Source: Armatimonadota bacterium (GTDB lineage: Bacteria > Armatimonadota > Zipacnadia > JAUWAU01). From it: a DNA stretch of 46,871 nt. The notes beneath the pieces were generated by a model. It was not told where the DNA came from. It made no database searches and saw nothing but the letters and a program-made list of their open reading frames with translations. A program made the translations under genes and the position numbers. Location of the stretch: positions 1-46,871 of the forward strand of contig JAUWAU010000045.1 of NCBI GenBank assembly GCA_030601885.1. Direction: 5' to 3'. Positions 6,318-16,399 of this stretch are shown here, one piece after another (the stretch's first letter is position 1; the number at the start of each line of letters is the position of its first letter).

Positions 6318-9140
6318 TTATCCCCGAAGCGTCACCCAAATCGGCGATGACCAGGCGATCTGGCCATCGCTCTGGACCATGCGGATGTAGTAGTAGCTCT
6401 CCCTGCCGCGGATCGGGTCGGTGTCCACGTAGGTGAACTCAGCGTCCTGCTTGTTGGGCTCAATGCTGTAGATGAACTTCTCGTTCCGGCACACCTCGAT
6501 GCGCTCGATCGGCGCCGTGCCATGGATCCGCACCTTCATGGGCTGCACGTCATCGGCCTCAAAGATGTCGCCCATCATGTGCTCGCCCATGCCGTACTCG
6601 AGCACGATGTTGCTCGTGGCCCCGTAGCAGTGGCGCGCCTTGAGGGCGTCAAAGATGCCCTGTCGGCTGAACTCAGTGGCCCACACGGAGCAGTACGAGA
6701 TGTGGGTTGAGCCGTGGTCGGAGCTGGCCATGAAGCCGAGCCGATAGCCCTTGCGCAGGGCCTCCCAGACGAAGCCCAGCGGCCTGTAGCCGCCGACCTG
6801 CGTCTCCGGTTTGTCGGCAGTGGCCGCTCGCGGCCCGCCCTCGTACTCGTACGAGGTGCGGCAGCCCTGGTAAATCTCGACCACGGGCTCATACTCAGGG
6901 TCGTTGTCCCGCCAGTCGGTGCCCATGTTCGTGCCCGACGTGTGCGAGAAGCAGATGCCGTCGTTCTTCTCCAGGTACTCGTACAGCTTCTTCGTGTCGT
7001 CGGGTGAGAGCTTCCCGTCCTCTCGCACGCGCGGGAACGTGCGCACGCCGCGGCGGGCGAAGGTGACGTTCCGGTGCCCGTTGGGGTAGCCTTGGCTGCG
7101 CTCGTACCCGTAGAGCGTCTCGAAGACGTCGTCAATGCAGAACAGGTCGCACGCCTTCTGCGTGCGCCACCATGAATACTCCTGTCCGCCGCCGTTGTCG
7201 TGATCCAGAGCGGCCATGAAGTCCTGCGACACCGCGTCTATCAAGTACCTGTGCATGTCGTACTGGTTGCTGTCGCCGCCGCCGTCGTAGCTAATGTCGG
7301 TATGGCGGTGCGTTTCGCCGCCGAGCAGCCTGTACGTGAGGCCGCCAACCGTGGTCCGTGTCTCGCGGCGGTAGGCCACGTTGGCAGCTTCGTTTGGCTC
7401 CAAATTGGGCGGCACCTCAAGTTCGAGCTCGTTGAAGGCCACTAGCGCCGGCGGGTCCGCAGGCCCGCCCGGCACAGCAATGCTCGTGGTGTAGACGTTG
7501 TTGTTGCCGGGGATGGGGTTGGCCCACGGCCGCTCGTCGCTGGCCCAGGCCAGCAGCAGCCCGTCACCTCCGTCGGGCACGGCCGAGATGCGCACGTCCA
7601 TCCGGCCGACGCTGTGCGGCAGCCAGATGTCGGTGACCCACCGCTTGCCGTCGTAGTAGGCGGCATAGTCGTCCCACATCGCCCGCGCGCTGCCGCCGCC
7701 GGCTCCCTGCTGCTTCATGCTCCGCCGTCTGTACAGCACCCACAGCCGTCCGCGCCCGTCGAAGCGGAGCGCCGGGAAGAGGTTGTTCTTTTTGTTCGGC
7801 ACCTGAATGGCCTCGACGAGGTCCGGCTTGGGCTGTCGCAGGTCGCCATTCACGAGGCAGGCGATGCGCAGCGTCCGCGGGCTGTAGAGGCGGCTCATGC
7901 CGCGCGCCTTCACCCAGAAGCCCTGGTCCTTGCCCCACAGCACGCCGGCCTCATCCCATGCCAGCCACAGCCGGTCCTGCGGATCCACGGCCAGGCTCAC
8001 GTGCGCCTCATACGCCGGCGATTCGGCGATCATACGGGCGGCTCCAGGTCGCCCGTCGGTATACGTCTTGAGACAGATGTCATAGTTGCCGTTCCGGTAC
8101 GTGTCCCACGCCACGTAGACCTTTCCGGAGCCATCGGCGACCACAGTGGGTTCCCAGTCGTTCGCCGGGTGGATGCTCACGCGGATCTCGTCCGACCACT
8201 TCCCGCCATCGAGCGACCGCATGATGATGTCGAACTGCCCGGCGCGCGCCCCCTGCCAGACGAGCGAGAGCCGGCCGTCGCTGTCCGCCGCCATGTCGAG
8301 GTAAATGTCCGGCCCGGGATCGGTGCTGAGCCGTTGCACACGTCCGGGCCGGTTGCCCTTGACGCTGCACGCGTAGATGTCCCAGTTGCCCTTGACCTGC
8401 TCTGACCAGGCCACCCAGATGCGTCCGTCACCGGCTTCGGCGATGGCCGTCTCGAAGACGTCGCCACGGCGTTTCCGCAGCCTGATGGGCTCATCCCACC
8501 GGCCGTTGTGCCTGCGCCGCAGCACCGGGCGGTCGGCTTCTTTCTCGTACGAGGTGTAAGCGACGTAGATGTCCCCGTTCTTCGCCAGCACCGCGCTGCC
8601 GTAGTCGTCGTGCGTCGGCTCGCCAGTCACCTTGACGCTGACCGGCACGCGCTCGACCCGCGCGTTGCCGTCGAGCTGCGTGATCGGCTGCCCGTACGGG
8701 ACGTCGGCGATGGTGAAGGAGACGTCGCCGCCGGCGGTCTGCACGTTAACCCTCGCTCGCTCCGGAGCCGCGAGGTAGACGATGATGCCGTTGGGGATGA
8801 GCCGCGGCGGCGGCGCCTTCCGTCCGCGCGCGATCTCGTCAGGGCGCAGCTTGCGCTGGCCGGCAAAGCGCGTCGAGCACTGCCAGGCGGAGCTTAACGT
8901 CGCCTTGTCGCCCTTCTCAAAGCGCCAGCCCTCGACGCCCACCACCTCACCCGGCGCCACCGACACGCTGCCATCGAACTTCTGCGGCTCGGCGTCCTTG
9001 AGGCCGAAGGCGAGGCGGAACGCGGACGTGGGCGCGGGTACGGGCTGCTGCTGGGCGGCGGCCCACTGGCAGCAAGCCAGAGCAGCGAAGGCGACCAGTG
9101 GGAAGATCGTGCTAAACCTGCGAGGCAACCAACGCGGCAT
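6318..9140 (-). CDS. Exported propeller-like / DUF3604 protein
   Basis: The protein has 940 residues, starting at an ATG with upstream GAGGAGGG. The start also exposes a clear signal peptide (MPRWLPRR, then a hydrophobic core ending WAAAQ). Residues about 150-520 carry repeated short blocks with DxxGRxWVAWSE-like strands (for example DPQDRLWLAWDEAG), consistent with a BNR/sialidase-like beta-propeller. Residues about 600-910 match DUF3604, a PHP-like metal-dependent hydrolase fold. Possible metal ligands are GETHRHTD, AALDHDN, FSHTSGTN and SSDHGSTH. The final about 80 residues form a beta domain. The propeller-plus-hydrolase pairing suggests extracellular binding and hydrolysis of a polymer or phosphoester, but no substrate can be named. 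It is transcribed alone, with hairpins after its stop codon and after the upstream subtilase. Confidence 0.78.
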   Translation of the reverse strand: MPRWLPRRFSTIFPLVAFAALACCQWAAAQQQPVPAPTSAFRLAFGLKDAEPQKFDGSVSVAPGEVVGVEGWRFEKGDKATLSSAWQCSTRFAGQRKLRPDEIARGRKAPPPRLIPNGIIVYLAAPERARVNVQTAGGDVSFTIADVPYGQPITQLDGNARVERVPVSVKVTGEPTHDDYGSAVLAKNGDIYVAYTSYEKEADRPVLRRRHNGRWDEPIRLRKRRGDVFETAIAEAGDGRIWVAWSEQVKGNWDIYACSVKGNRPGRVQRLSTDPGPDIYLDMAADSDGRLSLVWQGARAGQFDIIMRSLDGGKWSDEIRVSIHPANDWEPTVVADGSGKVYVAWDTYRNGNYDICLKTYTDGRPGAARMIAESPAYEAHVSLAVDPQDRLWLAWDEAGVLWGKDQGFWVKARGMSRLYSPRTLRIACLVNGDLRQPKPDLVEAIQVPNKKNNLFPALRFDGRGRLWVLYRRRSMKQQGAGGGSARAMWDDYAAYYDGKRWVTDIWLPHSVGRMDVRISAVPDGGDGLLLAWASDERPWANPIPGNNNVYTTSIAVPGGPADPPALVAFNELELEVPPNLEPNEAANVAYRRETRTTVGGLTYRLLGGETHRHTDISYDGGGDSNQYDMHRYLIDAVSQDFMAALDHDNGGGQEYSWWRTQKACDLFCIDDVFETLYGYERSQGYPNGHRNVTFARRGVRTFPRVREDGKLSPDDTKKLYEYLEKNDGICFSHTSGTNMGTDWRDNDPEYEPVVEIYQGCRTSYEYEGGPRAATADKPETQVGGYRPLGFVWEALRKGYRLGFMASSDHGSTHISYCSVWATEFSRQGIFDALKARHCYGATSNIVLEYGMGEHMMGDIFEADDVQPMKVRIHGTAPIERIEVCRNEKFIYSIEPNKQDAEFTYVDTDPIRGRESYYYIRMVQSDGQIAWSSPIWVTLRG

Positions 9141-9375
9141 GACACTCTGTCCCTCCTCTGTGCGTGCCTGGGGCACGAACGACCTCCGATAACTGTCAGC
9201 AACTCCCTCGCTATTCGCCCCGTCTCCACGTTTGCCCTCCTTGGGTACGGTGATCAGTGGCCAGTGATCGGTCCCGACTCGGCGAGGCTCAGCGATGCGG
9301 AGGCAGGCGTCGGTAGCCCCGGTTCCCGGCATTGCGCTTTCGCTGCCTTCAGGTGCTATGCGACGCCGAAAGAAG

Positions 9376-9408
9376 AAGGGTCGGCCCAACGCGGACGGGC
9401 CGACCCTT
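9376..9408 (-). terminator. Terminator of the subtilase gene
   Basis: A perfect 12-bp stem AAGGGTCGGCCC / GGGCCGACCCTT has a 9-base loop. It lies 33 bases beyond the subtilase stop and is followed on the minus strand by the pyrimidine-rich CTTCTTTC. The rest of 9141-9440 holds the leader of the DUF3604 gene and a CAGTGGCCAGTGATCGG repeat at about 9251-9270. Confidence 0.6.
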
Positions 9409-9440
9409 GCTGCAAATCGTGCTGCGCGCTGCGCTGCTTG

Positions 9441-12400
9441 CTACCGCGCCACCTGCAGCATCGTCACTGCCGACGCCTGCTCGCCATCCTCGGTGCGGGC
9501 GGTGAGGCGGAGCAGGTAGGTGCCGCTTGGGACTGTCGTCCCCCTGATGCTGCGGGCATTCCAGGTCAGAGATGCCCGGCCCTCAGGCAGTTGCTGCGCT
9601 TGGGCGATGTCGGCCGCGCGGCGCCCGGCGACGTTGTAGATGCGAGCCGTGACCGCAGCGTCCGCGGAGAGGTCGAAGCCGATGTCCCAGGTGCCGGCGC
9701 GGGTCGGCATGGCAGTGAGGCCGCTGATGAGCAGCGCGCCATCCTGTGTTCGCTTCACGGAGAGCGTGAAACTCCGGCTGCTGCCCACACCGGGCGCCGC
9801 GAACTCGCACTGGGCTCGAGTGCGCATGAAGGTGCGCTGGCCGGTGTCGCGGTCCGTGAGGATGGCCACGCGATCCTTGGGTAGCAGGCTGAGCTCTGGC
9901 CAGCTCAGCGTCACTGTGTCCCCTTCGACACCGCCGGTGAGGGTGAAGTGCCATTCGCCGGCCTGGGGGCCCTTTGTTTCCATCGCCAGCTCGGAAGCGG
10001 CTGCCAGCCCCCTCGGCGCCGCCGCCTGTGGCCTTAGCACGAGGCGCACCGTGCCTTCACCGGGTGAGGCCGGAGGCTTGGGCTTATCGAGCGCAAAGCC
10101 GTCGAAGCCCTCTGAGGCGGGGTCGGCCGCCGCTATGGTGATGCTGTCCGCCGAGCTTCCGCTGCGAGCCTGAATGTTGAAGGCCCAGGCGAACCGGGCC
10201 GTCTCTCTAAGCGCTGCCGTCGTCGCCGTCGGGCCGGCGGGCGGCGCGACGGGGACGATCAATGAGCAATCCAGGCCGGCGAGCACCCAATAGCCCACCC
10301 ACAGCGACAGCGTGTCCGCCGGCGTCTGACCCACGGTGAGCGTGTTGTAGCTGCCCGTGCCATCGTGGGAGTAGTAGAAGGTGGCCAGCACCCAGCCGGC
10401 GCTCTGGGCGGCGGCAAGGCTGCGTACGTCGCCGGCGTTATCCACCAGCAGGCTGTCCATGGTGGCCTCGTGGGGTGCCGCCACCATGTTCCAGCCGGTC
10501 TGCAGCGGGATGACCTGATCGGTGATGGCCTGGGCTCCGGTCATGCCTATCGTGCTCGCCGGCGCCAGGAGCCAATAGCCCTCCTGAATGTCGAGCGTGG
10601 TGGTTTGTGATGCCGGGGCGCTCGTCGGTATGCTCTGATATCCCCCTGCTCCCCAGCCCCACATGTAGTAAGCGCCGTCGCCCAAGTCGTCGGAGAGCAA
10701 GGCGTCCGGCGTCGGCGATGGAGGAATGAGCGGGAAGGAAATCATGTAGTAGCCTACGTCCGCAAGCTGGTGCGAAGCTAACCCGTCGCCTGCTGGCAGC
10801 CAGGAGGCGCTGGCGTCAGGGCCGGGCTGCACCGGGTTGCCGGCGTTGTCTTCAACGTTGCTGACAGTGACGGTGTAGCTGGTGGCCGGATCCTGGTCGC
10901 CGGTGGTCAGACGCACGGTCACGCCGTCAGGCTGCCGCTCCGCGCCTTGCACCGTCAGAGAGGGGCTGACGACGTAGTTGGTTGGGTTCTGAGCCGTGCT
11001 GAGTCCGACGATCTCGCTGAACACCAAATCCACCGCCTGCAGGCCGGCGCCGGCAGCTTGAGTCAGCCGCGGCGGGCTGCCGTCGTCGGGCGTCACTCGC
11101 AGTTTGTAGTTGCCTGTGCCCTGGTCGCTGTAATGCTGTGCCTGAATCAGGTAGTCGTCCCGGGTTTCGGAGCAGGCCCACACGATCTTGGAGCCCAGCC
11201 CCTCACCGCTATCGTCGTCAGAGGCCAGCTCTTCGGGGAGGCCCCCCACCCCGGGCTTGTACAGCACTATCACCGTATCGGCAACATCCCAAATCTGCCC
11301 CTTTATGACGCTTGTGGTCGCTTCCGCGCTGCCCTGCGAGCCGAGGTCGAACGTCTCGATGACGTAGGTCGTGCCGGCAGAAAGCGACACCTGGAACCAG
11401 TCCTGGTCAGCCGGCTGCTCGAAGGCGCGCTGATACGCCGTGCCGTCGGCGTTGATGGGACGAGCTTGGTCATAGGTATCGTCCGGTTCGCCCCACGCTT
11501 CGACGCGCGGAGGCAGATTGGCCGTCTCTATCCACGTCTGGCTGCCATTGGTCGCCGAAATGGTGAGCTCCAATCCCAGATTATCAAGGTCCTGAGCCGT
11601 GTCGCTCACGTGGAACGCGTAGTAATCGCCCCATTCGCTGCCGGCCACCTGGTCCGGGGCTATGTCGCCGTAAGTATCTGTGTCGAGAGAGATGGAGTCC
11701 ACCACGCTGGGGTTGGTCGTGGCCAAGGTGCCCGCGACACCGGCCGCCGTCTCGGCGCCGTCGTTTCGGATCCACACATAGAGCTGGATGACTTCGCCTG
11801 GCTCGATCCGGCCATTGCCGTTGCCCGCCGGCGAAGGATCGGTAATTTGCCAGTGGTCCACCACCAGCGGCCCACTGGCTGGCGGGCGCCCAGTAACGCT
11901 GATGTCGTATGGCCCCTCCTCATCGGGCCAGTAGCCCTCGAGCTTGATATAGTGTGTGCTTGCCAGGGTCGCGGTGAACTCAATTCGGGAAAGGAGCCCC
12001 GGCCCGCCGTCGTCATCGCGGGCGAACCAGTTGCCGGCCAAAGCATTACCCAAATCAACGTAGGCGTACAGGTACGTATCCGTTTCGGCCGGCCGGACGT
12101 CCGCTCCCTTGACCGCCTTCTCCGGCCGCTCCCTGTCTGGTTGGCGCGGCGCAGCGCTGGAACCACCGGGGTCGTGGGCCTCGATAACGTAACTCGTGCC
12201 CGGCACTGCGTCGAACTTGAACCAGTCCACATCCCCGCCCGGATCCAGAGCTCTGTGCAAGCGAGAGCCATCCGTCGGAATGGCTTTGGCTTCGTCAGGT
12301 GTACCGTCCGGCTCGCCGCTCTGCGGGTCCGTCTCCAGCACGGTGATGTCGTATGGCCCCTGCGTGACGGAGCTCCAGCCCCTGATCTTGATGTAGTGTA

Positions 12401-14900
12401 TGCTTGTCTGAGTCGCGGTAAACACAATTCGCGAAAGGAATCCTGAGCCGCCGTCGTCATCGGTCGCGAACGAGTTGTTCGCCAAAGCACTGGCGAAATC
12501 AACGTAGGCGTACATATACGTATCCGTTTCGGCCGCCCCGACGTCCGCTCCCTTGACCGCCTTCGCCAGCCGCTTCTGGTCCCGTTGCCGCGCGGCAGCG
12601 CTCGAGCCCAGCGGCTCGTGGGCCTGCAGAACGTAGCTGACGCCGGCCACTGCGTCAAACTTAAACCAATCCTCGTCTCCGGGATCCAGGGACCTGCTCA
12701 CCCGCGTGCCGTCGGTGGCAAGACGGAAAGCGTGCGAGGGGGAATTGTCCGGCTCGCCCATCTCGTCGGGGAAAGACACCACGACGGTGTCCATCCACTG
12801 TGTCGCGCCGTTGGTCGCTGTGATTGGCTTGAGCACAAAGCTCAGGGCATCCCCCGGCCCAACGCTTGCTGGCACAACGAACACATACTCGCCCTGGCAA
12901 TAGGCGATTGCCCCTGGCTCCACGGTGCCGAAGGCGTCCTGGTCGTCGAGAATGCTGACGTCTCCCCCGGGGCTTATCAGCATCGCCTGCACGTCCACAG
13001 CCGCCGCTTGGCCGTCGTTGCCCAGGGCGACAACGAGGCGCACCGTCTCCCCTGGCTCCAGCACGCCGTCTCCATCTCCGCTGATCTCCTCGGCCGAGTG
13101 GCCGGCGTAGCGCAGCGGGCCGTCGGCGCCGATGAACACCTGGAAGCCGTAGGGCCCCCACGGGCCGCCGCTGCTGGCCGTCACGCTCAACTCGAAGTCG
13201 ATCACGTCCCCAAAGCTCTTGGTCGGATCCACGCCGAACACGAATGGCTGGGAGCCCGGTGTCGGGACTCCCTCAGGAATGTCCCCGTAGGCGACAATTC
13301 CCTGGGTGATGCTGATGCCGGGAGTCGTCGTCGTAAGCTCGCCAGATGCGCTGAGCGCAGTTGTCAATCCATGATTGACGAGCTCCACCGTGAGCTCGAT
13401 GGTCTCGCCCGGATCCACCGATCCGTCGCCGTTGCCTGCACTGTCTCCAACGGCGTCATCGTCCGTCTCGTGTGAGGCCAGGTACACGGCCGGGGCCGAC
13501 GAGCGCAGGGGCTGATAGGCGTTGACGCGCCCGGCGCCGAGTTTACCGGCATAGCCTGGATTCACGCTGTCCACGGGGTCTGCGGTGTCCAGGATGCGCT
13601 GGATGATGTCGGCGTTGGTGAGCCCCGGAGAAAGGGTCTTTATCAAGGCCGCCACGCCCGCCACGTGGGGCGTGGCCATGGATGTGCCGGACCAGCCCGC
13701 ACTCTCGTACGTGTTGGGAGGGTAGGTGGTGCTGAGGATATCTACCCCGGGCGCGCCGACGTCGCAAAAGCTATACGCGCCGCTGTAGTTGGAGAAATCG
13801 GCCTTCTGGTCGCTTGAATCGCTGGCCCAGACGCCCACGATCCGGTTCAGCGCTCCCCCTGAACTCGGGTCGATATCGTCGTTGCACACCGGCGACCCCC
13901 AAGTGGACGAGTCGGTCGTGATCTCGGCGTACTCGTTTCCCATCGCGCATACGATAATGGCACCCTGAGCATAGGCGTAATCGACGGAAGTTTGCATCAC
14001 CGCGGAATAGGGGCCACCGATGCTGAGACTGATGACATCGGCGCCGTTCGCCGCCGCGTACTCAATCCCGGCCATAACGTCCGAGTCCCATCCATAGCCG
14101 AAAGCATCAAGGACCCGCACGGGCATGATGGTGCAGCTCCAGCCCACTCCGGCGATGCCCTGGCTGTTGTCGGCCTCGGCCGAGGCAATTCCCGCGCAAT
14201 GAGTACCATGGGGATGTGCGTCCCCGAAGTCATCCCGCGCGTCCGGGTTGTTGTCATCGTCAGCGAAGTCCCACCCATTCACATCGTCAGTGAACCCATT
14301 GCCATCATCGTCTGCGTCGTTGCCGGGGATCTCGCCCGGATTCACCCAGATGTGATCGTCAAGGTCCTCGTGAGCCAGGAACACGCCCGTATCTACGATG
14401 GCGATGACGACGTTGGGGTCGCCCTGACAGAGATCCCATGCGTTCGGGCACTCGATCTTTTGTGGGCCCCACTGCCCTGCCCAGAGCGGATCTGCGGGGA
14501 TAGTGACCTGAGGGGCAAAACGCTCCGCCCTCGCCCGAGCCGTGGCGACTACGCGGTACACGTAGTCCGGCTCAGCCGCCTGCACCCGCGCGCTGCGCTC
14601 GTAGGCGGCAATGCCTTGGGCCACCGTCATCCCTGCAGGTAAGTCCACGACCCAGAGCCGCCCGTCGGGCAGCACTCGCCCGCGCGCGCCTGTCTGCCGG
14701 TGCAGCAGGCTCGCCTGCGCAACGCTCACCCCCGGCTTGAAGAGCACCACGATCTGCCCGCTCGCTGCCGGCACCATCTTTCCCGACAGCCGGTGGCGAA
14801 CCATCGTCGTCTGCAGCCGTTGCCCGAAGGCCGGTCCCGCTGCCAAAAGCAGCGCAATGACAAGCCACTTCGCACTCCGTCGTTCCTGGGTGGTTCGCAT
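9441..14900 (-). CDS. Large secreted subtilisin-like serine protease (S8)
   Basis: The protein has 1819 residues. Its ATG at 14900 follows GGGAGGAC and begins a signal peptide ending GPAFGQ (about residue 27). Prodomain about 40-115 is of the fervidolysin/I9 type (VVLFKPGVS). The catalytic domain spans about 140-465: Asp170 (AIVDTGV), His231 (HPHGTHCAG), oxyanion Asn322 and Ser407 (SGTSMATPH). An Asp/Asn-rich loop (about 192-220) looks calcium-binding. After it come two beta domains (480-710) and bacterial pre-peptidase C-terminal domains at about 714-856, 862-1004 and 1136-1270. An Ig-like domain follows (about 1276-1368), then WNMVAAP/GYW-type repeats (1378-1600), and a FlgD/sorting-tail-like C-terminus (RIYNVAGRR, SGTYLLRL). 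It probably degrades protein outside the cell while tethered or sorted by its tail. All catalytic residues are intact. Confidence 0.9.
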   Translation of the reverse strand: MRTTQERRSAKWLVIALLLAAGPAFGQRLQTTMVRHRLSGKMVPAASGQIVVLFKPGVSVAQASLLHRQTGARGRVLPDGRLWVVDLPAGMTVAQGIAAYERSARVQAAEPDYVYRVVATARARAERFAPQVTIPADPLWAGQWGPQKIECPNAWDLCQGDPNVVIAIVDTGVFLAHEDLDDHIWVNPGEIPGNDADDDGNGFTDDVNGWDFADDDNNPDARDDFGDAHPHGTHCAGIASAEADNSQGIAGVGWSCTIMPVRVLDAFGYGWDSDVMAGIEYAAANGADVISLSIGGPYSAVMQTSVDYAYAQGAIIVCAMGNEYAEITTDSSTWGSPVCNDDIDPSSGGALNRIVGVWASDSSDQKADFSNYSGAYSFCDVGAPGVDILSTTYPPNTYESAGWSGTSMATPHVAGVAALIKTLSPGLTNADIIQRILDTADPVDSVNPGYAGKLGAGRVNAYQPLRSSAPAVYLASHETDDDAVGDSAGNGDGSVDPGETIELTVELVNHGLTTALSASGELTTTTPGISITQGIVAYGDIPEGVPTPGSQPFVFGVDPTKSFGDVIDFELSVTASSGGPWGPYGFQVFIGADGPLRYAGHSAEEISGDGDGVLEPGETVRLVVALGNDGQAAAVDVQAMLISPGGDVSILDDQDAFGTVEPGAIAYCQGEYVFVVPASVGPGDALSFVLKPITATNGATQWMDTVVVSFPDEMGEPDNSPSHAFRLATDGTRVSRSLDPGDEDWFKFDAVAGVSYVLQAHEPLGSSAAARQRDQKRLAKAVKGADVGAAETDTYMYAYVDFASALANNSFATDDDGGSGFLSRIVFTATQTSIHYIKIRGWSSVTQGPYDITVLETDPQSGEPDGTPDEAKAIPTDGSRLHRALDPGGDVDWFKFDAVPGTSYVIEAHDPGGSSAAPRQPDRERPEKAVKGADVRPAETDTYLYAYVDLGNALAGNWFARDDDGGPGLLSRIEFTATLASTHYIKLEGYWPDEEGPYDISVTGRPPASGPLVVDHWQITDPSPAGNGNGRIEPGEVIQLYVWIRNDGAETAAGVAGTLATTNPSVVDSISLDTDTYGDIAPDQVAGSEWGDYYAFHVSDTAQDLDNLGLELTISATNGSQTWIETANLPPRVEAWGEPDDTYDQARPINADGTAYQRAFEQPADQDWFQVSLSAGTTYVIETFDLGSQGSAEATTSVIKGQIWDVADTVIVLYKPGVGGLPEELASDDDSGEGLGSKIVWACSETRDDYLIQAQHYSDQGTGNYKLRVTPDDGSPPRLTQAAGAGLQAVDLVFSEIVGLSTAQNPTNYVVSPSLTVQGAERQPDGVTVRLTTGDQDPATSYTVTVSNVEDNAGNPVQPGPDASASWLPAGDGLASHQLADVGYYMISFPLIPPSPTPDALLSDDLGDGAYYMWGWGAGGYQSIPTSAPASQTTTLDIQEGYWLLAPASTIGMTGAQAITDQVIPLQTGWNMVAAPHEATMDSLLVDNAGDVRSLAAAQSAGWVLATFYYSHDGTGSYNTLTVGQTPADTLSLWVGYWVLAGLDCSLIVPVAPPAGPTATTAALRETARFAWAFNIQARSGSSADSITIAAADPASEGFDGFALDKPKPPASPGEGTVRLVLRPQAAAPRGLAAASELAMETKGPQAGEWHFTLTGGVEGDTVTLSWPELSLLPKDRVAILTDRDTGQRTFMRTRAQCEFAAPGVGSSRSFTLSVKRTQDGALLISGLTAMPTRAGTWDIGFDLSADAAVTARIYNVAGRRAADIAQAQQLPEGRASLTWNARSIRGTTVPSGTYLLRLTARTEDGEQASAVTMLQVAR
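11946..12708 (-). repeat. Intragenic duplication of a PPC domain
   Basis: The DNA at about 11946-12260 and 12390-12708 is closely similar over about 315 bases. Both copies share long runs such as TACGTATCCGTTTCGGCC, CGTCCGCTCCCTTGACCGCC and the CCGTCGTCATCG block. They encode PPC domains 1 and 2 of the subtilase. DNA-level similarity, not only protein similarity, points to a fairly recent duplication or to gene conversion. Confidence 0.75.
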
Positions 14901-15397
14901 CCATAGTCCTCCCTTAACTTTACTTCCTACCGAACGTCCTCCGCATGCAGCAGGCAGCTCGCGCGTAAGTGCGCCCCGCTGTCGGCGCCCTGACAACTCC
15001 ACTACGCGGCCGTCGCGACGCAACAGGCCTTACTATGCGCGGATGGCGAATATCCGCCCTCGCATACAGCGCCAATACATAGTATTTACCCTTACAAGGT
15101 GGAATGTCCTTCAAACCAAAGTACAAATTCCGGTAAATATATCACAACAACCTGGCGGAGACCGTCTTTCCCCACCCTTCCGGCCGGCAGCGCACTGCGC
15201 AGCGGATGATCGTCGGATCAAAGGCGCGGCGGCAGGGCCAATAGGCGTGGCCGCGCCAGAGACCGCCCCACGTGGAGCCGGAGCTGCATGTATTAGGGGT
15301 AGCTGGCGCCGTCGGTGCTGCTGATGGCTAAGGCCGGTGGTAGCCTCAGCCGAAAAAGACCACGGACGCCGCAGACCACTGGGCTGGAGAAACGCGC
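14901..15397. promoter_or_regulatory. Divergent intergenic region, subtilase / fliM
   Basis: About 500 bases separate two divergent genes. An unusually A+T-rich patch at about 15075-15150 is a likely promoter zone in this G+C-rich DNA. At 15317-15344 a stem GCTGA-GGCT / AGCC-TCAGC with one bulge lies in the fliM leader, just before GAAAAAG. I could not match it to a known riboswitch. No gene is supported here. Confidence 0.4.
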
Positions 15398-16399
15398 ATG
15401 CCAGGCTCACACCGACAACCCGATGAGCCGGTCAGTGCTCCCGACGCAATGGATGCTCTCGGTCAGGGACAGTCGGCGATACGGGAATGTGACTTCCGCG
15501 AGAGCCGACGGTTTTCAGCCGATCAGATGCAGGAATTCGAGCGCGATTGCGGGGCCTTCTGCAAGCAAGCGGGTCAGCACCTATCCTCGTATCTCGGCAC
15601 GAACGTTGCGCTCGAAGTCACGGGCACGGAGCAGGTGGTCTTCGAGATCTTTCTGGCATCGGTGGCCGACCCGCCGCTTCTCGCACAGTTCCATTGCCCG
15701 CCGCTCAGTGGCGTGGGCGTGCTCGAGGTGCCGATGCCCGTAGCCTACGCCGCACTGGCGATCATGACCGGCGGGACGTTGCCTGCCCCCTTGCGGGGCG
15801 GCACCGCGACCGAAGCGTCCGGGGCCGAAGGGCCGGGGGCCCAGGACTTGCAGTTGCCCGAGCGCCCGCCGACCGATCTGGAGCTCGGACTGGTAGCTCG
15901 TCTGAGCCAGCAGATCCTGGTGGGGCTGAAAGCCGTATGGAGTAAGTCGATCGACTTCAACCCACAGGTACCCGGCGTAACGACCTCAGCCAAGTCGCTC
16001 GACGTCGTGCCACCGACGGAGGTGGTCATGGTGGTGCGGCTGAACGTGACCTGTGGCGATACCGAAGGACTTGCCGCCATCTGTTTCTCCGCCACGCTCG
16101 CCCGCGGGCTGGCAGGATGGGGGCAGACCGCGCTCGATGGAGCGTCTGCGCACCGCGCCGACTCGGCTGAGGAGTCGGCGCGACTGGCCGGCGTCCCGCT
16201 GCCTGTAGTTGCTCGCCTGGGCTCCACGACGGTGACGCTGCGCGACGTACTCGGGCTGAGCGTCGGGACCGTGTTGCCCCTCGACCAGCACATGGACGAG
16301 CCGATGCTCATCCAGATCAACGGCGTGCCGAAGTTCCGTGGGAACGCCGGAGTGCATCAGGGACGGTTGGCTGTGAGGATAGCGGATGTGGTCGGCTAA
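15398..16399 (+). CDS. fliM: Flagellar motor switch protein FliM
   Basis: The protein has 333 residues, with GGAG 8 bases before the ATG. FliM forms the C-ring with FliG and FliN at the cytoplasmic face of the motor and binds CheY-P. Visible features are a FliM middle domain from about residue 30 (DFRESRRFSADQMQEF, SSYLGTNVALEV, VEVPMPVAYAALAIMTGG-like block) and PPTEVVMVVRLNV, which matches the FliM IVPPNEVV segment. A C-terminal SpoA domain lies at about 262-331 (LPVVARLGSTTVTLRDVLGL, then VGTVLPLDQ). The N-terminal CheY-binding helix is poor; MDALGQ may be its remnant. No other flagellar gene is in the window, so this is an orphan copy or lies outside the main cluster. A type III secretion SpoA paralogue is a less likely alternative. 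Confidence 0.82.
   Translation: MPGSHRQPDEPVSAPDAMDALGQGQSAIRECDFRESRRFSADQMQEFERDCGAFCKQAGQHLSSYLGTNVALEVTGTEQVVFEIFLASVADPPLLAQFHCPPLSGVGVLEVPMPVAYAALAIMTGGTLPAPLRGGTATEASGAEGPGAQDLQLPERPPTDLELGLVARLSQQILVGLKAVWSKSIDFNPQVPGVTTSAKSLDVVPPTEVVMVVRLNVTCGDTEGLAAICFSATLARGLAGWGQTALDGASAHRADSAEESARLAGVPLPVVARLGSTTVTLRDVLGLSVGTVLPLDQHMDEPMLIQINGVPKFRGNAGVHQGRLAVRIADVVG

Noticed and set aside
10947..12446. 499-codon plus-strand frame inside the subtilase gene
   Set aside because: It mirrors the PPC repeats in antisense, has no start signal and no domain.
15317..15344. Possible c-di-GMP riboswitch in the fliM leader
   Set aside because: A hairpin is present but the conserved GEMM-I core and tetraloop-receptor sequences are not seen.
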